The position numbers and the translations under genes are program-made. The notes under the pieces are model-generated. The model was given only the letters and a program-made list of their open reading frames with translations. It had not been told where the DNA came from and did no database searches. From Artemia franciscana (lineage: Eukaryota > Arthropoda > Branchiopoda > Anostraca > Artemiidae), in NCBI RefSeq assembly GCF_032884065.1, contig NC_088872.1:8741493-8805492 (forward strand): a stretch of 64,000 nt of DNA, read 5' to 3'. Every line of letters begins with the position of its first letter. Positions within the stretch are counted from its first letter, which is position 1. Below are positions 1 to 10,764 of this stretch, piece by piece.

Positions 1-158
1 CCAGGTACCCATTCAGAGCTGGGTCGACTCTGAGCTTACAGAGTCACGCCACTGACCCTCGTCCTAAATTAAATAATTGTGTGCACTAGGATTCGAACGT
101 TCACCCTCACAGACAAAGGATCCTGAATCAAGCGCACCAATCCACTCGGCAGGTCGGT
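1..158 (-). repeat. tRNA-derived SINE, copy 1 (cut by window edge)
   Basis: Read on the - strand, this begins with GCCGAGTGGATTGGTGCGCT (complement of 131-150), which fits a Pol III box A in a tRNA-like head. About 35 bases later comes CGTTCGAATCC (complement of 89-99), which fits box B. A non-tRNA body follows. The same body, including GGTCAGTGGCGTGACT and the stretch around CCCAGCTCT, recurs at 56040-56212, so this is a dispersed family. The head resembles a Leu/Ser-type tRNA with a long arm, but it is degenerate and unlikely to be a working tRNA. It abuts the LINE remnant that follows. Confidence 0.7.
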
Positions 159-1379
159 TAATATAAATGATCTTCTAGAACTAAATATTCCTAATCTAAA
201 AATTCAGGCATACGTTGATGATGTTTCTGGGATTATCACATCAAGTAAAATAGCAACTTTAGAATTCTTGTCATCAAGGGTATTTTCGTATTTCCAAAAT
301 TGGTCAGTAAATAATAAGCTTGTGTTTGACAAATTTAAGACAGAAGCAATTTTATTCTTCAGGAAGCATCAGTTTCCAACTGTAAAGCTAATGTATGATG
401 GAACTGAGATACCTGTTAAAAGTAAGGTTAAATATTTGATTGTTATTCTTGATAGAAAATTGTTAAGGACTGACCATGTTAGACATAAAATTAACTCCGC
501 AAAACAAATTCTGCTCGTCTTTTAACGGTTGCCAAGAGTGCTTAGAACCTGAAACCACACGCAATGAGGATGCTATATAAATTAATAATCGAAAGCCATG
601 TTTTATGCGCGTGTCCTATTTGGATCTCTGCACTGAGAAAAAAAAAAAACATTCAGCGAATGCTACAGTTGGCGCAAAGATCTTCTATGATCATAATTTC
701 TAAATCTTTTAGCAAAGTTCAAACGCATGTGGTAACTGCTTTCGCAGGAGTGCTTCCAATGGATTTTAGAGAATTGGAATTAAGTATGTTAAGGTTCGGA
801 AAAAATGATCGACCTCAAAATTGACCTAGGGTTTTGAGCTCTACTTTGAATGGAATTAGCTATTCAGCACATCGAAACCATTACACCGACCAAATCATTG
901 CAATTTTTTTTTGGTCCTTCCTTTATTGATTGTAGTGCATATCAGACCTTTTATATAGACCGTAAATTGTTAAATTATTTTTTGCATGGAGAATGGTTTG
1001 ATGTGTTTAAAAATTCTGTTAGCACAATTCTGCAACCTAACTTTTTTGAAAATAAAGATATCCTCATTTCTGCATCAGAAATCCACCCAAATGGTAGATT
1101 AACACAGCTTATTACAGGGCATAGCAGATTGCTTCATTTTTTTTTTTAAATAGGATTGAGAAAGCTAATTCTCCATTGTCCTTGTGCGGTCTAATCGAAA
1201 CATGTAGTCATCTTCTATTTGATTGCCCTGTTTATTGTAGAGCACGTAGAGGAATGGAGTTCAAATTAAGTGAATATCAAATAAGTGTTCCGTTTGCTTT
1301 ATCGCTGATAATTAGAAATAAAAGACTTCGGACTATTGTAAACAGATTTTTATCCTGCATGAAGAGACTTGACTTTTAA
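159..1379 (+). pseudogene. Decayed non-LTR (LINE) reverse transcriptase, C-terminal part
   Basis: The first segment (about 159-525) carries a YVDD box, the polymerase active-site motif of reverse transcriptases (usually YADD in LINEs). A typical NWSVNNKLVFDKFKTE stretch follows. A second frame (about 546-824) reads as the RT thumb and connection, with RMLYKLIIESHVL, PIW, and AFAGVLPMDFR. A third segment (850-1149) and a fourth (1152-1379) contain QLITGH and HLLFDCPVY, typical of the RNase H and zinc-knuckle tail of Jockey/I/R1-type LINEs. The segments lie in order but are separated by stops and frameshifts, so the element is dead and 5'-truncated at the SINE. The clade (Jockey, I or R1) cannot be fixed by eye. 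Confidence 0.8.
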
Positions 1380-2512
1380 TTAGTGTTTATGTTTTGTTTT
1401 CAGTAGTGTGTATTCTTTTTTTTAATTATACAGTTTTTTGTGTTTTTTTTTCTGTGAAATACCTGTTATTGAAATATAGTATCTATCTAAGTTTGAAGTT
1501 TGGATTGCAATTTCTACTTGTCTTAGATTGGATTTGTTTCTTTACAGCGTTTCCTGGTATATCTTATGCTTGTTTTAATACCAACAAAAACCTTTTGCGA
1601 GGTTCGGCTTCTTAAAAACCCTTTTGTGAGCTTTAGCGTCGGTTGGCCATCTCAAAGACAAATGGCTTATTGGTGAATTTTCCCAGCACCGTAGGGGGTT
1701 TTTCAAGTCCAATAAAAGTAAAAATAAACCTAAGAAACAATTTTTCCTATTTTTTTTTTGAAAAGTAGGTACCCACAAAGAGGGTGGGCTCCTGGTTTTG
1801 ATTTTTCAATATAACCTTTTAACTCATTTACCTTCTTTAATTCCTTTATTCTATCTAAACTTTAAAATTCAAATAATTTTGGTTTAAAATGCTTAAAGAA
1901 AAGTAATATATTAAAGGCCTATAATACTCGAACTCTTTAATAACATGATTCAATAAAAAATCAATCAGTTTTCAGGATGGTCATTTTAGGCCACTTTAGG
2001 TCTGGTAGGCCTATAAGATAGTACTCTACTTAAAGGTAAAATACATGGAAGGAACAATTACCGTCCAAGAAAAAGGTGCGAAAAATACGTTGATTTAATT
2101 CTTCCTTAAATAGTGAAATTCAAAGGCACACATTTTTGCTCTTTTTGCTAACCAATATGAACAAAATTACAAATCATATAAAGTATAATATCCCTTTGTC
2201 AAAGCAAGTTCTATGTTTTTCATTATTTCATTAATTTTATTTACTTGTTTATTTATTTATTTTTTTTATTTATTTATTATATTTTCTGTAAGTAACTGTT
2301 TATGAAACAGAATTTGCAATGTTCCAATTGAATGTGAAAAAGGTTAAAGTTTTACGTCCTCACTGTACTTTCTTGTGAAAACAAGAAAGGAAATAATAAA
2401 TGAAGAACGAAAAATCAAATAGGTGAAAAAACGAAGATGTTAACTCCTTCATCAGAAGACTCGAAAGTCATCAAAATGTCTTGACGGAGCCATGTAAAAG
2501 ACTAGCGGCAAA
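1380..2512. other. No gene seen; probable LINE 3' tail then AT-rich DNA
   Basis: The first 240 bases may be the 3' untranslated part of the preceding LINE. The remainder is AT-rich, with a TTTATT-type simple run near 2235-2285. No convincing coding exon or inverted repeat was seen. Confidence 0.4.
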
Positions 2513-2848
2513 TCAGATACTTAAATATACTTGGCCTGATGCCCCAAATTTCGGAATGAAAAATACCCTAGGCCATTCACCACCCCCTTGATCCATGTAG
2601 CGTTCATCTTGGCATCTTACCTTTGTTTTGCCATCCTCTAATTTTGTCAAGAAGACATCAGGGGCAAATCTCCGATTATCCTGTACAATTTTGGCCTTTA
2701 GGGCTTCCATAAGAAAGACAGCATCACCATCCCTTGGTGTTTGCCAGTTGTGTTTGCTAACCCTTATAAAAATAGACTTTGTGACTTCAGCAAAATTATT
2801 CCTTCTATTTAGTGTTCTAGGAGTCCTTTTTACCCCTTTTCCGCATCA
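2513..2848 (-). other. Unassigned open frame of about 110 codons
   Basis: On the - strand an uninterrupted frame runs from just after a TGA near 2848 to a stop at 2513. It passes ATG at 2710 with no break. The composition is rich in charged residues (for example VTKSIFIRVSKHNWQTPRDG, then MEALKAKIVQDNRRFAPDVF) and looks more protein-like than most chance frames here. No family is recognised and no good splice borders were found. It could be an exon, part of a mobile-element protein, or chance. Confidence 0.25.
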
Positions 2849-2889
2849 GGTTTTTTTGCCAGAGCTATTTTGTGATAGATTTGCCTGAC

Positions 2890-4526
2890 TTTTTTGACCT
2901 TTGGTTAAATAGAATGACTCTTGCCCGTAACCCACCCGAGATCTCCCATTCCGGGTGGCCCTGTACGCGGAGGTGATTCCTATAAACTTACTGCTTTCTA
3001 CCCTCTCACTTTCCCTTCTTTCTCACTCAACATTCCAATGGAGTATCTGGTATAGGCAAGAAAATTAAAAATTACAGACCCAGAAAATATACTGCTTAGC
3101 TAGGTAGGCAAATTTTTCTAGGATATTTGTAAGAAACCTATCAACGAATTCGTTAACTTCATAAATTAGCTGTCAAAGATCCTTTATCATTGCAAGTGTG
3201 GTTGTAATCGGTCATACTACTGTACTGCACTTTAAGCTTTAAATATTAGGTTTCAAATCCTACAGTAATTTGATTCGTTAGTTAATTTAGCTAGCAATTT
3301 TAGCTATCTTTGATTCATTGAGATATGATTTCGCTTATGAAAAATATCTCAGAGATGATGGAACCAGCAAAAGCGCACATTTAAACACTCCAAATGGGTT
3401 CCACATGCTATTGTATGCAAAAAATGAAATGGGATCGGTCAAAATCATTTGTAATCTTTGCATTTTGTGTGCTGGCATTGTCGACAAATGGTGTTTAAAG
3501 CAAGTAAAGTGTTTTCATCACATATCACCGTCTGATATTTCAGAGCTAAAATTAGTTTCTCAGTAGAATCTATTTTTCAGATTTTTAAGTTAGGCCTTTC
3601 CCTGCTTGTGGTTTAACAAATGACCTTTAGTTTCCATATGAGGAGTTTTACCGAAAACCTTTTGGATCACAGGCGATATATTATACGCCCTTTTCTGAAA
3701 ACCACACGTTTCGGAATTTTCAAATACTTTCAAGAAAAAGTGTCCTCGAGTCCAAGGAATTGCAAATCATTCAACTGTTCACATGCTATAATCTATAAAT
3801 TACCATTTTGCACCTGTTTGCAGTAATGGTAGAAGTTTAACAGCAGCAATGGGATTGAAACTTCTCTTCTGAATGATAAGGCAATAGGTTTCAATGATGT
3901 CAGTTATTTTCTAAGCATAATATCTCAACGCATACGTCGGCTGTCACATCAGAAGAACAGACTTCAGGTACGAAATCGCATAATTTGTGTTTGAGTGTCA
4001 AATCACATCTGTGTGAGCCCACGATACAAGTTTTTCGTTGTCTCAGTTACATGCAGTTGTTTGTGAAATTGTTAACTTACAAACTTTTGGATTTTGGAAA
4101 AAATATAATTTATCCGCATTCAGAGATTTTTTTTTATGTATTTATATTCTGTGGGTACAAATTCTGGCATATTTTTGCCCAAAAATTTGTATGTTCAAAA
4201 CAAATCCTGAATTAAAAAAGATGGCGCAAGCCCAACAACATATTTAAAATTCCGATGCTGTGAATAAACATCTGTTGCTTTTGCTTTTGGTACTCATTGT
4301 CTTTTTATATTTTCTGGGTTCAACTTCCAACTGGAATTTTTTACCCGTGTTTTATCAGTGCTGTTTTCACTCTAAGTTACTATAGTAACTTTGTTCTAAA
4401 AGATGGTTTTCAGGCAATCTGTTCAAGTGATTGTTTATCACCACTTTCATTTAAGTTCTAAACGCTCAGGTAGGCTAGAATTGTGTGATGTTTTTGTTGT
4501 TGGATGGATAGCATATAAAGAAACAT
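2890..4526. other. No confirmed gene; one exon-like stretch at 3844-3967
   Basis: Mostly AT-rich non-coding DNA. At 3844-3967 (+) an AG/GT-bounded stretch (TTTAACAG before, CAG|GTACG after) is open for 41 codons and ends FLSIISQRIRRLSHQKNRLQ. The acceptor is weak in pyrimidines and no partner exon was found, so it is not called as a gene. Confidence 0.3.
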
Positions 4527-5158
4527 GGTAAACTTCTAGTTTAGCTACTTTTTGCTATCTTAAAAAGGGGTTGGGCTAGGAAAATAAAACTTTCAGGCAT
4601 AAATAAATAAAACTTTCAGGGCCAAAAACATATTGTAGGAAGGTATTATGAAACTTCTATGTTAATCCTCTTCTGATTTTTTAGTCTAAGAAATTTGTCT
4701 ACTTGACCCAGGCTATTGAAATTTTGACAAAACAACATTTTACCATAATTTTCAGTTAGGCTTTCAGTTTCTCTTCTCTGGTTTAGTTTTGAAAATACAA
4801 TTCCTGTTATTTAAGCAGAATTTTAAGCTATATCATTGTTTTTTTTTTCTAAATTCAGGAAGTATATTTGCAGATCTACAGTGTATTTGCATTAAGCAAA
4901 GTTATGAAGATGAAAGCAGTTTTATTATGGTTCATTTAAGAAGAAGATCTACTTTGCAATGATTCACTTATGTAAAACACAGATTTTTTAAAGGCCATCA
5001 AAAGTCACTGCTCCCTAGAGAGACAAGGACTAGAAGTAGGCAATTCAAAATACTTTCAAAGGACATAATTTAATCTATAGACCTATCCCTGAAAGTTTCA
5101 TTTTCCTAACCTAACCCCTTTCCAAGATAGCAAAAAGTAGCTAAGCTAGAATTTTACC
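4527..5158. mobile_element. MITE-like element with about 70-bp terminal inverted repeats
   Basis: The left end (4527-4600) reads GGTAAACTTCTAGTTTAGCT, then CTTTTTGCTATCTT and AAAGGGGTTGGGCTAGGAAA. The complement of the right end (about 5088-5158) reads GGTAAAATTCTAGCTTAGCT with the same following blocks, so the ends are inverted copies. The interior carries no coding frame. An extra copy of the AATAAAACTTTCAGG piece follows the left arm. The superfamily is unknown and no target duplication could be fixed. Confidence 0.75.
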
Positions 5159-6904
5159 TGAAACACATGTGCTTTACCCATTTTGCAGTTTTTGGTAATT
5201 ATATTCTGTAACAAAAAAAGTCATAGGGTTAAATGAAATATAGGCAAGCTTAGACTATCATTTGATTACTCATTTGGTCAGAATGAAATTATAAAATTTA
5301 CTGTTGTAATTATATCCCAGCACCCTCCTTTTATTGCTTTATGCAGCCCTTGGCTGTATGTTGATTTGTATAACCCTTAGTGGCATAAGACTCCTTATTT
5401 TGTACACTTTATAAATGATATATTAGTAATTTTGACAATACACCCTATTCCCTGTTATGGTCCCAGATATAGTCCAAGCTTATATAAAAAACTTAAAGAA
5501 ATACTAAAACAATCAGTGGCATAGCAAGGTCTTGTGACACCCAGGACAGAATTTCAACTTTTCAACCCCCAGCAAACATTTAAATATTGTTGAGTCATTC
5601 TTTGTACAATGTGAAAAACTACTCCATGAGGATATAGGCTATAGAACTTAAGTGAATAGTTCTGGGTAAACTATATGGGTTTTGAACACTTCAAAGTGTG
5701 CTGTCATGCACTATCTCCATAGAAAGTTGGTTGGAAATTTGCATTCTCACTATTGATTAGAATCACCAAGGTACCAGAGGTGAGGACTACCCACAATTGT
5801 GGCACAGTATTTGATCTGTTATTAAAGTTTGATGAGCATATGAGGATTATCTTGGGTAGAGTGTTGTTTACATTTTCTAGAATTAAAAGAGTATTTTTGA
5901 ACTTTAATGTGAAATATTTTTTAAGTTTCTAATATTTATAAATTTTATAAATATTGAATGTTGCTCTCCAGTATACTACCCTGTAAATAAAGATGATAGG
6001 AAGAAAATTGAATCAGTACAAAGATCTGCTACATAACTAATTCCCTACCTGCAGCATTTGCTGTATGCAAAACATTTAGAGGCCAGGTCTTCACTTCTGT
6101 TGGGAGCACTCTGATCTTCTCTGTGTCCACAGTAAATAGTATTATTTACTATTTACTATTTTAAATAGTATTATTTACTATTTACTATTGTAAATAGCTC
6201 TATACAGTAGGATCAAGAAAATTTCTTTTGAAGAAGCCATTATACATCAACCAGGCAAAATCATTGAAATTTTACCCCCCCCCCCCCCACACACACACAC
6301 CAAAATCCAAAATAGGCGAGATGTCTTTTGTAAATAGAACAATGAAACTTTGAAGCTCATTACCTGATAGTTGTGTCACTGCTATATACTTTTCCTAGTT
6401 TTAAGACTAAGTTTGTAAATACCTCTTTTTACAGTGATGTATATTGTCAGCCATTAGTTTACTATTGATTTTTGTCAAATGTTCTAGTAGTTACCAGTTT
6501 TTGATTTTCATTTGTATTTTGTGCTTACAAGCTATTGGGTGAATTGTCATATTAGTTTGTGGTGGAAACATACAATTAAAAAAAGCCATTTGAAGCATTC
6601 AAATTAAGGAGTGAAAGGGAAAGTAAATTATTTGCTGTATAAGATTGGTATATAAACATTTTAATGTAAATAACTTCCAGAAATTTAAGCAAAATACAAC
6701 ATTTTTATACATATTAACATTATTATCACAATATTGAACAACACCGTTTTAATTTGTGGCTTACATTAAGTGAGGCTAAAATGGACAGGTGGTTTCATTT
6801 TAATCATTTTTAAGAGGAAATACAAGAATAGCTCTAGCTTTCATTTTACTATAGGCCTATCAATATTTTTCTATACTTTGACTTCAAACACCCAGGTGAT
6901 TGAA

Positions 6905-6906
<2 letters not shown>
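5159..6906. other. No gene seen
   Basis: AT-rich DNA. It contains a short self-complementary duplication built from TAAATAGTATTATTTACTAT at about 6135-6197, and a C12-13 run followed by (CA)n at about 6275-6300. No coding exon is supported. Confidence 0.5.

Positions 6907-6968
<62 letters not shown>
6907..6968. repeat. (AT)n microsatellite
   Basis: About 30 AT units with one GT interruption near the 3' end. It directly adjoins the hAT-type pseudogene. Confidence 0.95.
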
Positions 6969-8005
6969 TCATCTTCAGGAATGTTTGCTACCTGTAAAAA
7001 CTCCCTCAGATGTGGGATTTCATTTAACATGTCTTTTGAAGATATTTCTTCATAATTGTCAATTAAACAGGCTACTAATTTTAGCACTTCAGTTTCTGAA
7101 CTCTTTAGCAAGTTCCTGGTCTCCAGGATAGCAAACCAAAGTGATATTCCTTCCATGCCTTGTCAAAGCATACTGATTTCTTTTTGAAATGTTTCAATGC
7201 ACTCTAGCATCAATATTTTTAGTTCTTCTTTCAAAGTTACAGACTAGTCAGCAACTTTTTCTCTAGGCATTAGTTTCTTTCTTCTAAATATTCTTTGTTT
7301 GGCTAGGGAAATGTCCATCTCATCACAAATAGCTTTTGCAAATTCTATTGCCGTTTTCAATACGACCTTATCTATTATCATTCATAAAGGCATTTAAACT
7401 CCTCATTCTGATGAGGCACATTTCAGAACCTGTTTCAACAATTTGAAAGTATTTTTGGGTGGGGTTGACTTCTTCAAGGATACTGTTCCATAAACACAAA
7501 AAGAGCAAAAATGAGATTTCCCACACGAAAGTCAACAGAGTTTGGGCTGGTCCTCTAGTTTCAAGAGTTTCTGAAGAGTCACCCAGTTTCTCAATGGTAT
7601 AAACAATCTTGTTAAAGCATTTAAACACTGGCTTTACAGAATTGTAGTGAGCACTCCACCTGGTTTCTGCTTTTCTTTTGACCATAACTCCAACATTTGC
7701 CAAGAGGACATTCCATCTGTGTTTTTGAGCTTGAGAAAAAAACATAGAAAAAACGTTACACAGGAAGGAACTATAGCAAAAGAGCACACTCCACAAAGAA
7801 CTGTAGCAAAAGAGTACACTCCACAAAGATTTAATGAATGGTTGGCACAAGGTCAAACAATGCTTTTAAGATTAAGCTCACAAATCCTAGCTTGTACTCC
7901 AGCTATTGTTGTTGCCCTGCCCTCAGCACATTGCTATGCTCAGACCATCTTTATTAATGGCATTAAAAATATCCTATGTAATGTCCATGGCTCTTTTTCC
8001 TGTAA
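6969..8005 (-). pseudogene. Decayed hAT-superfamily transposase (ZMYM1-like type)
   Basis: Read from 8005 down, the order is DIFNAINKDGLSIAMC, GQG, then after a frame change GVQARICELNLKSIV, a stop, PCANHSLNLCGV, and HRWNVLLANVGVMVKRKAETRWSAHYNSVKP. Segments around SILEEVN and KYFQIVETGSE follow. After another shift come FAKAICDEMDISLAKQRIFRRKK and, past two stops, FAILETRNLL and NEIPHLREFLQ. This order matches the catalytic core and C-terminal region of hAT-type transposases related to zinc-finger MYM type 1 proteins (HSLNLVG, RW, TRW.A, E.R landmarks). At least two frameshifts and three stops show it is dead. An (AT)n tract replaces its distal end. Confidence 0.8.
7771..7830. repeat. Two-copy 30-bp tandem repeat inside the hAT remnant
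   Basis: 7771-7800 and 7801-7830 differ at only three positions (TATAG/TGTAG, GCACA/GTACA, and the last base). The length is ten codons, so it preserved the frame of the transposase when it formed. Confidence 0.9.
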
Positions 8006-8109
8006 TCTTATAACAGCCTAAAATGACTCCTTTATGTAAGAGATTTTTGGGGAGCTGATCTTTTTTTTTGATAAGACAGATTTTTGGGGAAATTCACAAA
8101 ATTTTTGGG

Positions 8110-8358
8110 ATATTTAAAGCACTGATGTTTTCAGACAGAAACTGCCAACGAATTTTGCTGGGCCATGCAAACTACCAAGTAGCATTGCTACTATGCTACC
8201 CCATGTTTTGGACAGTGGAGCACAAATTGTGTTTCGACAGCTTTTCTTTGAGAAGAAATTATTTTTATGTATAAAAAGAGTATTTTAAGACAAAATCTGC
8301 CAACAAACTTGAAAACTGCCAAGTAGCATTGCTACTTTGCTACCCCACTTTTTGCACA
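8110..8358. repeat. Repeat family D, tandem pair
   Basis: Two tandem versions of a roughly 120-bp unit share CAAGTAGCATTGCTAC, GCTACCCCA and TTTTGACAG/TTTCGACAG blocks. A third copy lies at 15845-15988. No coding potential is evident; the family is not recognised. Confidence 0.75.
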
Positions 8359-8520
8359 GTGGGTCCTAATCAATCATAAGTCCTTTTAGATCAATTTTTG
8401 TCACCTCTCCAAGACTGGCAATCAGGGTGGTCTGACCCCGCCCCCTCCCCCCCACATCCCCTTTCTACACTACTGAAAACAGTAAAATTCTTACTGTATA
8501 ATATGCAACATAGGTAGTTG

Positions 8521-9025
8521 TCAGAACATACTCAATAAGTGAAATTAGGTTCTTTTGTGAAACAAACTGCAATGCAGGTACATTTTATGAGAGAATTCAG
8601 TTTCATAGCCACAAAGATAAAACTCAATTTAGTTTGCTATGCATAGTGATAGAAGATAGTGTCTGAACATGGATTTTGAAATGAAGATTTGGGATTTGCC
8701 AAAGACTGAAAAAGAAACAATTATATTTTTCCAGGATAAGGGGTTGTTGCCAACAACAAAACAGTGCATTGATCAACACAACATGACTTTATATTCTTAC
8801 AAGAAGGAACATTTTTGGAAATGTAACAATGGTTCATGTTTGAAAAAAGTCAATTTGCATGTAAATACATGGTTTGTGGGGTGCATTATATCAAATACCT
8901 AATTTAACCTAACCTAATCACCTCTATATATACAATACTTTATTAAAATGTACCTGCATGAAAGAACTGTTTCATGAAGTTTGTTTCATGAAAGAACTTA
9001 ACTTCACTTATTGAGTATGTTCTGA
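8521..9025 (+). mobile_element. Short Merlin/IS1595-like DNA transposon with TIRs
   Basis: The left end TCAGAACATACTCAATAAGT (8521) is mirrored by the complement of the right end (to 9025), giving arms of about 65-70 bp that include GTTCTTT..TGAAACAAAC and GCAGGTACATTTTA. Between them lies a 77-codon frame that resembles the N-terminal domain of Merlin/ISXO2-like transposases. At about 505 bp the copy lacks the catalytic part and must be non-autonomous. Target duplications were not resolved. Confidence 0.75.
8669..8902 (+). CDS. N-terminal fragment of a Merlin/ISXO2-like transposase
   Basis: The 77-residue frame has FFQDKGLLPTTKQCIDQH followed by a W-K-C-N-N-G-S-C-L-K-K stretch and NTWF. In ISXO2-like transposases the same layout (GLL...C..C...W.CR...C......S...GSWF) forms a zinc-ribbon-like N-terminal domain. 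Residues beyond NTWFVG are few and the DDE/DDN catalytic domain is absent. It is either a truncated transposase that cannot cut DNA or a leftover of an internal deletion. The assignment rests on motif spacing only. Confidence 0.55.
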   Translation: MDFEMKIWDLPKTEKETIIFFQDKGLLPTTKQCIDQHNMTLYSYKKEHFWKCNNGSCLKKVNLHVNTWFVGCIISNT

Positions 9026-10764
9026 ATAATAGGCTACACAAGTGCCACTACATATTTCTATGAATTGGGTCATTGTGTTTTCTTCCGTTGTATCCATATT
9101 TTTAAAAATTAATTGTATTAAACATTTCTTATGCAATCTTATAGTAGAGCTGGGCCAAGATTGCAACAATCCCATTATAAAACAGAAAGCATGATATATA
9201 TTATATTGTAAACAGTGGAGAAATGCTTTATTTAGAACTAGGGTAATACCCTTAGTTTTTGGACAGTGCTGAAACTTGAATAAAAACTTTGATTAAAATG
9301 TATCTTCCATAAATATTGAAAATAGGTTACTAATCTTAGGTATAATGCAAATAGTGAAAGATATTCTGGATTGGCTGACGGGTAGGACTTTACTTATCAA
9401 GATTGGCTAACTACAATCTAGGAAAACTCTTTTTTTCATATTTAAACTTAAACAAAATATACCCTGTTGTCCAAGCTTATTTAAATCTAATTATTCTGTT
9501 TTGTAACATTAGCATTTGGTTATATATGTAACCTTGATATACTGTGTATATGAATTTGTTACTTAGTTCTAATTTCAAGATCATATGTCCGAGATTGGGC
9601 AGCAACTGCCATAGGCGTAATCTTATATAGTGCAAGCCCGAGATTACAATCCACTCTTGACTATCAGTACACCTAAAATGGTTAGTGTTGTGTATGGTTA
9701 AAATATTCAAGCTAATCACATACTTACTGAGAAAACTTAGAATAATCTAATACTGAAACAATCTGCTTTCTAGGTGATATAATAGAGATTTTACTGTGAT
9801 TTAACTGTTGAAATGGTGATTAGCTGACCAAGTACTGGATATCTTACACTATATCTGGGGCCATCAAGAGGTTGGGCGTGTTGTTAAAAATTCAAAAATG
9901 ATATTTGACAACTGTAGCCTATAAAATAAAAAATCTAATGATGCAGCCTTTTTTTATGAAGATTTTTCCTTCTTTAGAGCCATTAATCTAGGATGTTACC
10001 CTGACCTTTGATCATCTTGAATAATCTTTTTACTATAGAAATAAAATCTTCAGGAATAATGTACAGCTCAATTGAGGCACAAAAAAGTATTTTGAGGATT
10101 ATAAAACTGTTCTGGTGTCAAAAAAGGTCTATGGTTTAAAATTTCAATGAAAACGTTAGTTAGGCTTTCAAAACCAAATATTAGGGTAAAACATTTTTGT
10201 TCAATTTAAATAAGAAACCTATGAACCTGTCCGTCATCCAATCTGCTATAAAAATATCCTATAAAAATAATAGTCTTCAGATAGTATCGCAAAAACACCT
10301 TCCTAAGGTATCTTGCAGGCCCTTGACTCATTCCTTGAACTTTCTTTTACCTGAATCAACTGCTTTCCAAGGTAGTAATTGCCCATCATCTAGAACTTTC
10401 TGGAAGTTCCTTGCTTTAATTTTTGTTTTTCTTTGAGAACAAACCCTTCTTTGTTTATGACTCCAAGAAAGAATTGCGATTCAGAGCTTGTGAGTTCTAA
10501 GTAAGACTTTAGACTTGATTTCATACCAAACCCTTCTATCCCAAAAGCTAGGTTACCAGAAATTGCCTGGAACTTTTGAGTTGCAATTTTCTTTTTAGGG
10601 AATATAGATAGCCTAGCAATTATTTTGAAAAAAAAACAAAACATGGAATGCTGAAAGATTGAAGTTTTGCCGAAGTAGTCACATTTTTGCAAACAAGTTC
10701 AAGAGACTATTGCACAAGCACTGAAGCATATATGTCCAATCAGAATTCGTTCAGATGGCTATTA
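9026..10764. other. No gene seen
   Basis: AT-rich DNA without recognisable exons, inverted repeats or family members. Small open frames here have no splice borders or family likeness. Confidence 0.5.

Noticed and set aside
131-158. Possible functional tRNA gene from boxes A and B
   Set aside because: The arms do not close into a proper cloverleaf by eye, and a second diverged copy with the same non-tRNA body shows that it is a SINE.
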